The notes under the pieces: generated by a model
What the model was told of the DNA's origin: nothing
Databases searched by the model: none
Seen by the model: the letters and a program-made list of their open reading frames with translations, nothing else
Made by a program: the position numbers and the translations under genes
In this document: positions 63,470 through 64,000 of the stretch, in pieces
Layout of the letters: every line of letters begins with the position of its first letter
Position numbering within the stretch: position 1 is the first letter of the stretch
Source of the DNA: CAVTQZ01 sp963737015
Lineage (GTDB): Bacteria > Actinomycetota > Acidimicrobiia > Acidimicrobiales > UBA8190
Assembly: GCA_963737015.1 (NCBI GenBank)
Contig: CAVTQZ010000002.1
Location: 434,001 to 498,000, forward strand
Length of the DNA stretch: 64,000 nucleotides
Direction: 5' to 3'

Positions 63470-64000
63470 TCAGTTGGCGAACTCGTTGAGCGAGTGGGCG
63501 ATCTTCGAAGCGGCGTCGTTCGTGATCAATCTGCCGAGCGGGGGCGCGATCGCATGATCCACAAGGCCATCAATCGAAGGCTGTAACCCATTGTCACGAT
63601 CGAATCCAACCATTGTCGTTGCCAGGTCGAGCTGACCATTGCTCCACGTATCAGTGACGTCGTCCATCGACGGGATGCCAGAACCGTCCAGTCCTTTACC
63701 CGCCAGAAAGTCCGTTGCCAAGCCAACGTCTGAATCGGTCATGGCGTTGACGTCGCTTTGAAGATTGACCTGGTTATCACGTCCGTCTGATTCCATCAGC
63801 ACGTCGGATCCGACCTCTGCTGTGTTGACAGCCGCGCTGGCCGTATCCACAGCCTTCTCGACGGTGAATACTTCCCCCAGCGTGCTCGCCGCCGCAGGAA
63901 GTATCGCCAAGGCCAGTTCGGGCTGTGCGATACATGCCACAACAGTGAGAACGACGATGGCGCCGACCACATAGGGAGCAGCGTCGTCCACCACGGTGGC
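63470..64000 (-). CDS. Membrane-associated protein of unknown function, 5' end may lie outside
   Basis: The frame is open to the end of the window; a GTG at 63992-63994 could start it (174 residues) but the gene may begin further on. It has one hydrophobic segment (YVVGAIVVLTVVACIAQPELALAIL) followed by an acidic, Asp/Ser-rich soluble part (about 45-170). It is 39 bp upstream of the next gene on the same strand, in the apparent operon leading to the kinase. No family recognised. Confidence 0.55.
   Translation of the reverse strand, partial: ATVVDDAAPYVVGAIVVLTVVACIAQPELALAILPAAASTLGEVFTVEKAVDTASAAVNTAEVGSDVLMESDGRDNQVNLQSDVNAMTDSDVGLATDFLAGKGLDGSGIPSMDDVTDTWSNGQLDLATTMVGFDRDNGLQPSIDGLVDHAIAPPLGRLITNDAASKIAHSLNEFAN

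Overview
This 64-kb window is high-GC and comes from an actinobacterium, most likely an acidimicrobial-type lineage. The clues are the dnaK-grpE-dnaJ-hspR-clpB heat-shock cluster with an HspR-type operator, the egtB/egtD ergothioneine genes, the purS-purQ-purL purine layout, frequent GTG/TTG starts, and secreted proteins of a style I associate with Acidimicrobiia. The lineage call is inference from gene content; no rRNA gene is present.

Bases 1-38 kb are mostly core chromosome. After an IS3-family transposase tail, a small island (about 0.3-3.2 kb: GNAT pseudogene, HD-domain protein, membrane protein, TetR regulator) lies between a 3'-half copy of tRNA-Gly(CCC) and the intact tRNA-Gly(CCC). 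Next come an ETF:quinone-oxidoreductase-like iron-sulfur protein, a cyclic-nucleotide-binding protein, amt-glnK, gpmA and the heat-shock cluster. The purine block follows: purA-purD-purB-purC-purS-purQ, purL, purF, purM, interrupted by two opposite-strand genes (a basic coiled-coil protein and a PHP-domain protein). After that are egtB-egtD, a quinone reductase, an L,D-transpeptidase, an FmdB zinc ribbon, an EAL phosphodiesterase, a truncated hemoglobin next to an aquaporin, and tRNA-Phe and tRNA-Asp.

Bases 38.5-51.5 kb are an integration hot spot with decayed mobile DNA. It holds a frameshifted tyrosine integrase, an excisionase remnant, a repSA-type replication initiator remnant (together resembling a degraded actinomycete integrative and conjugative element, AICE), a 45-nt tRNA-Phe 3' fragment, an OLD-like ATPase/TOPRIM nuclease, an IS3 remnant, a DUF1643 protein, and a second integrase pseudogene beside another tRNA-Gly fragment. 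A ~130-bp arm sequence next to the tRNA-Gly fragments occurs in three diverged copies.

Bases 52-64 kb hold mainly envelope genes of unknown function: a DUF2510-membrane-Ltp protein, two paralogous lipoproteins in opposite orientation on either side of a seven-repeat beta-propeller lipoprotein, and a receptor Ser/Thr kinase with Ig-like and Thr/Pro-rich external parts. A second seven-repeat propeller lies at 40.5 kb.

Single-base frameshifts are a strong theme. purL, purF, egtB, the hemoglobin and the integrase each need exactly one indel to read through, which points to assembly error or very recent mutation. The accessory genes from 40 to 63 kb need several each, so real decay and sequence error cannot be separated from the sequence alone.
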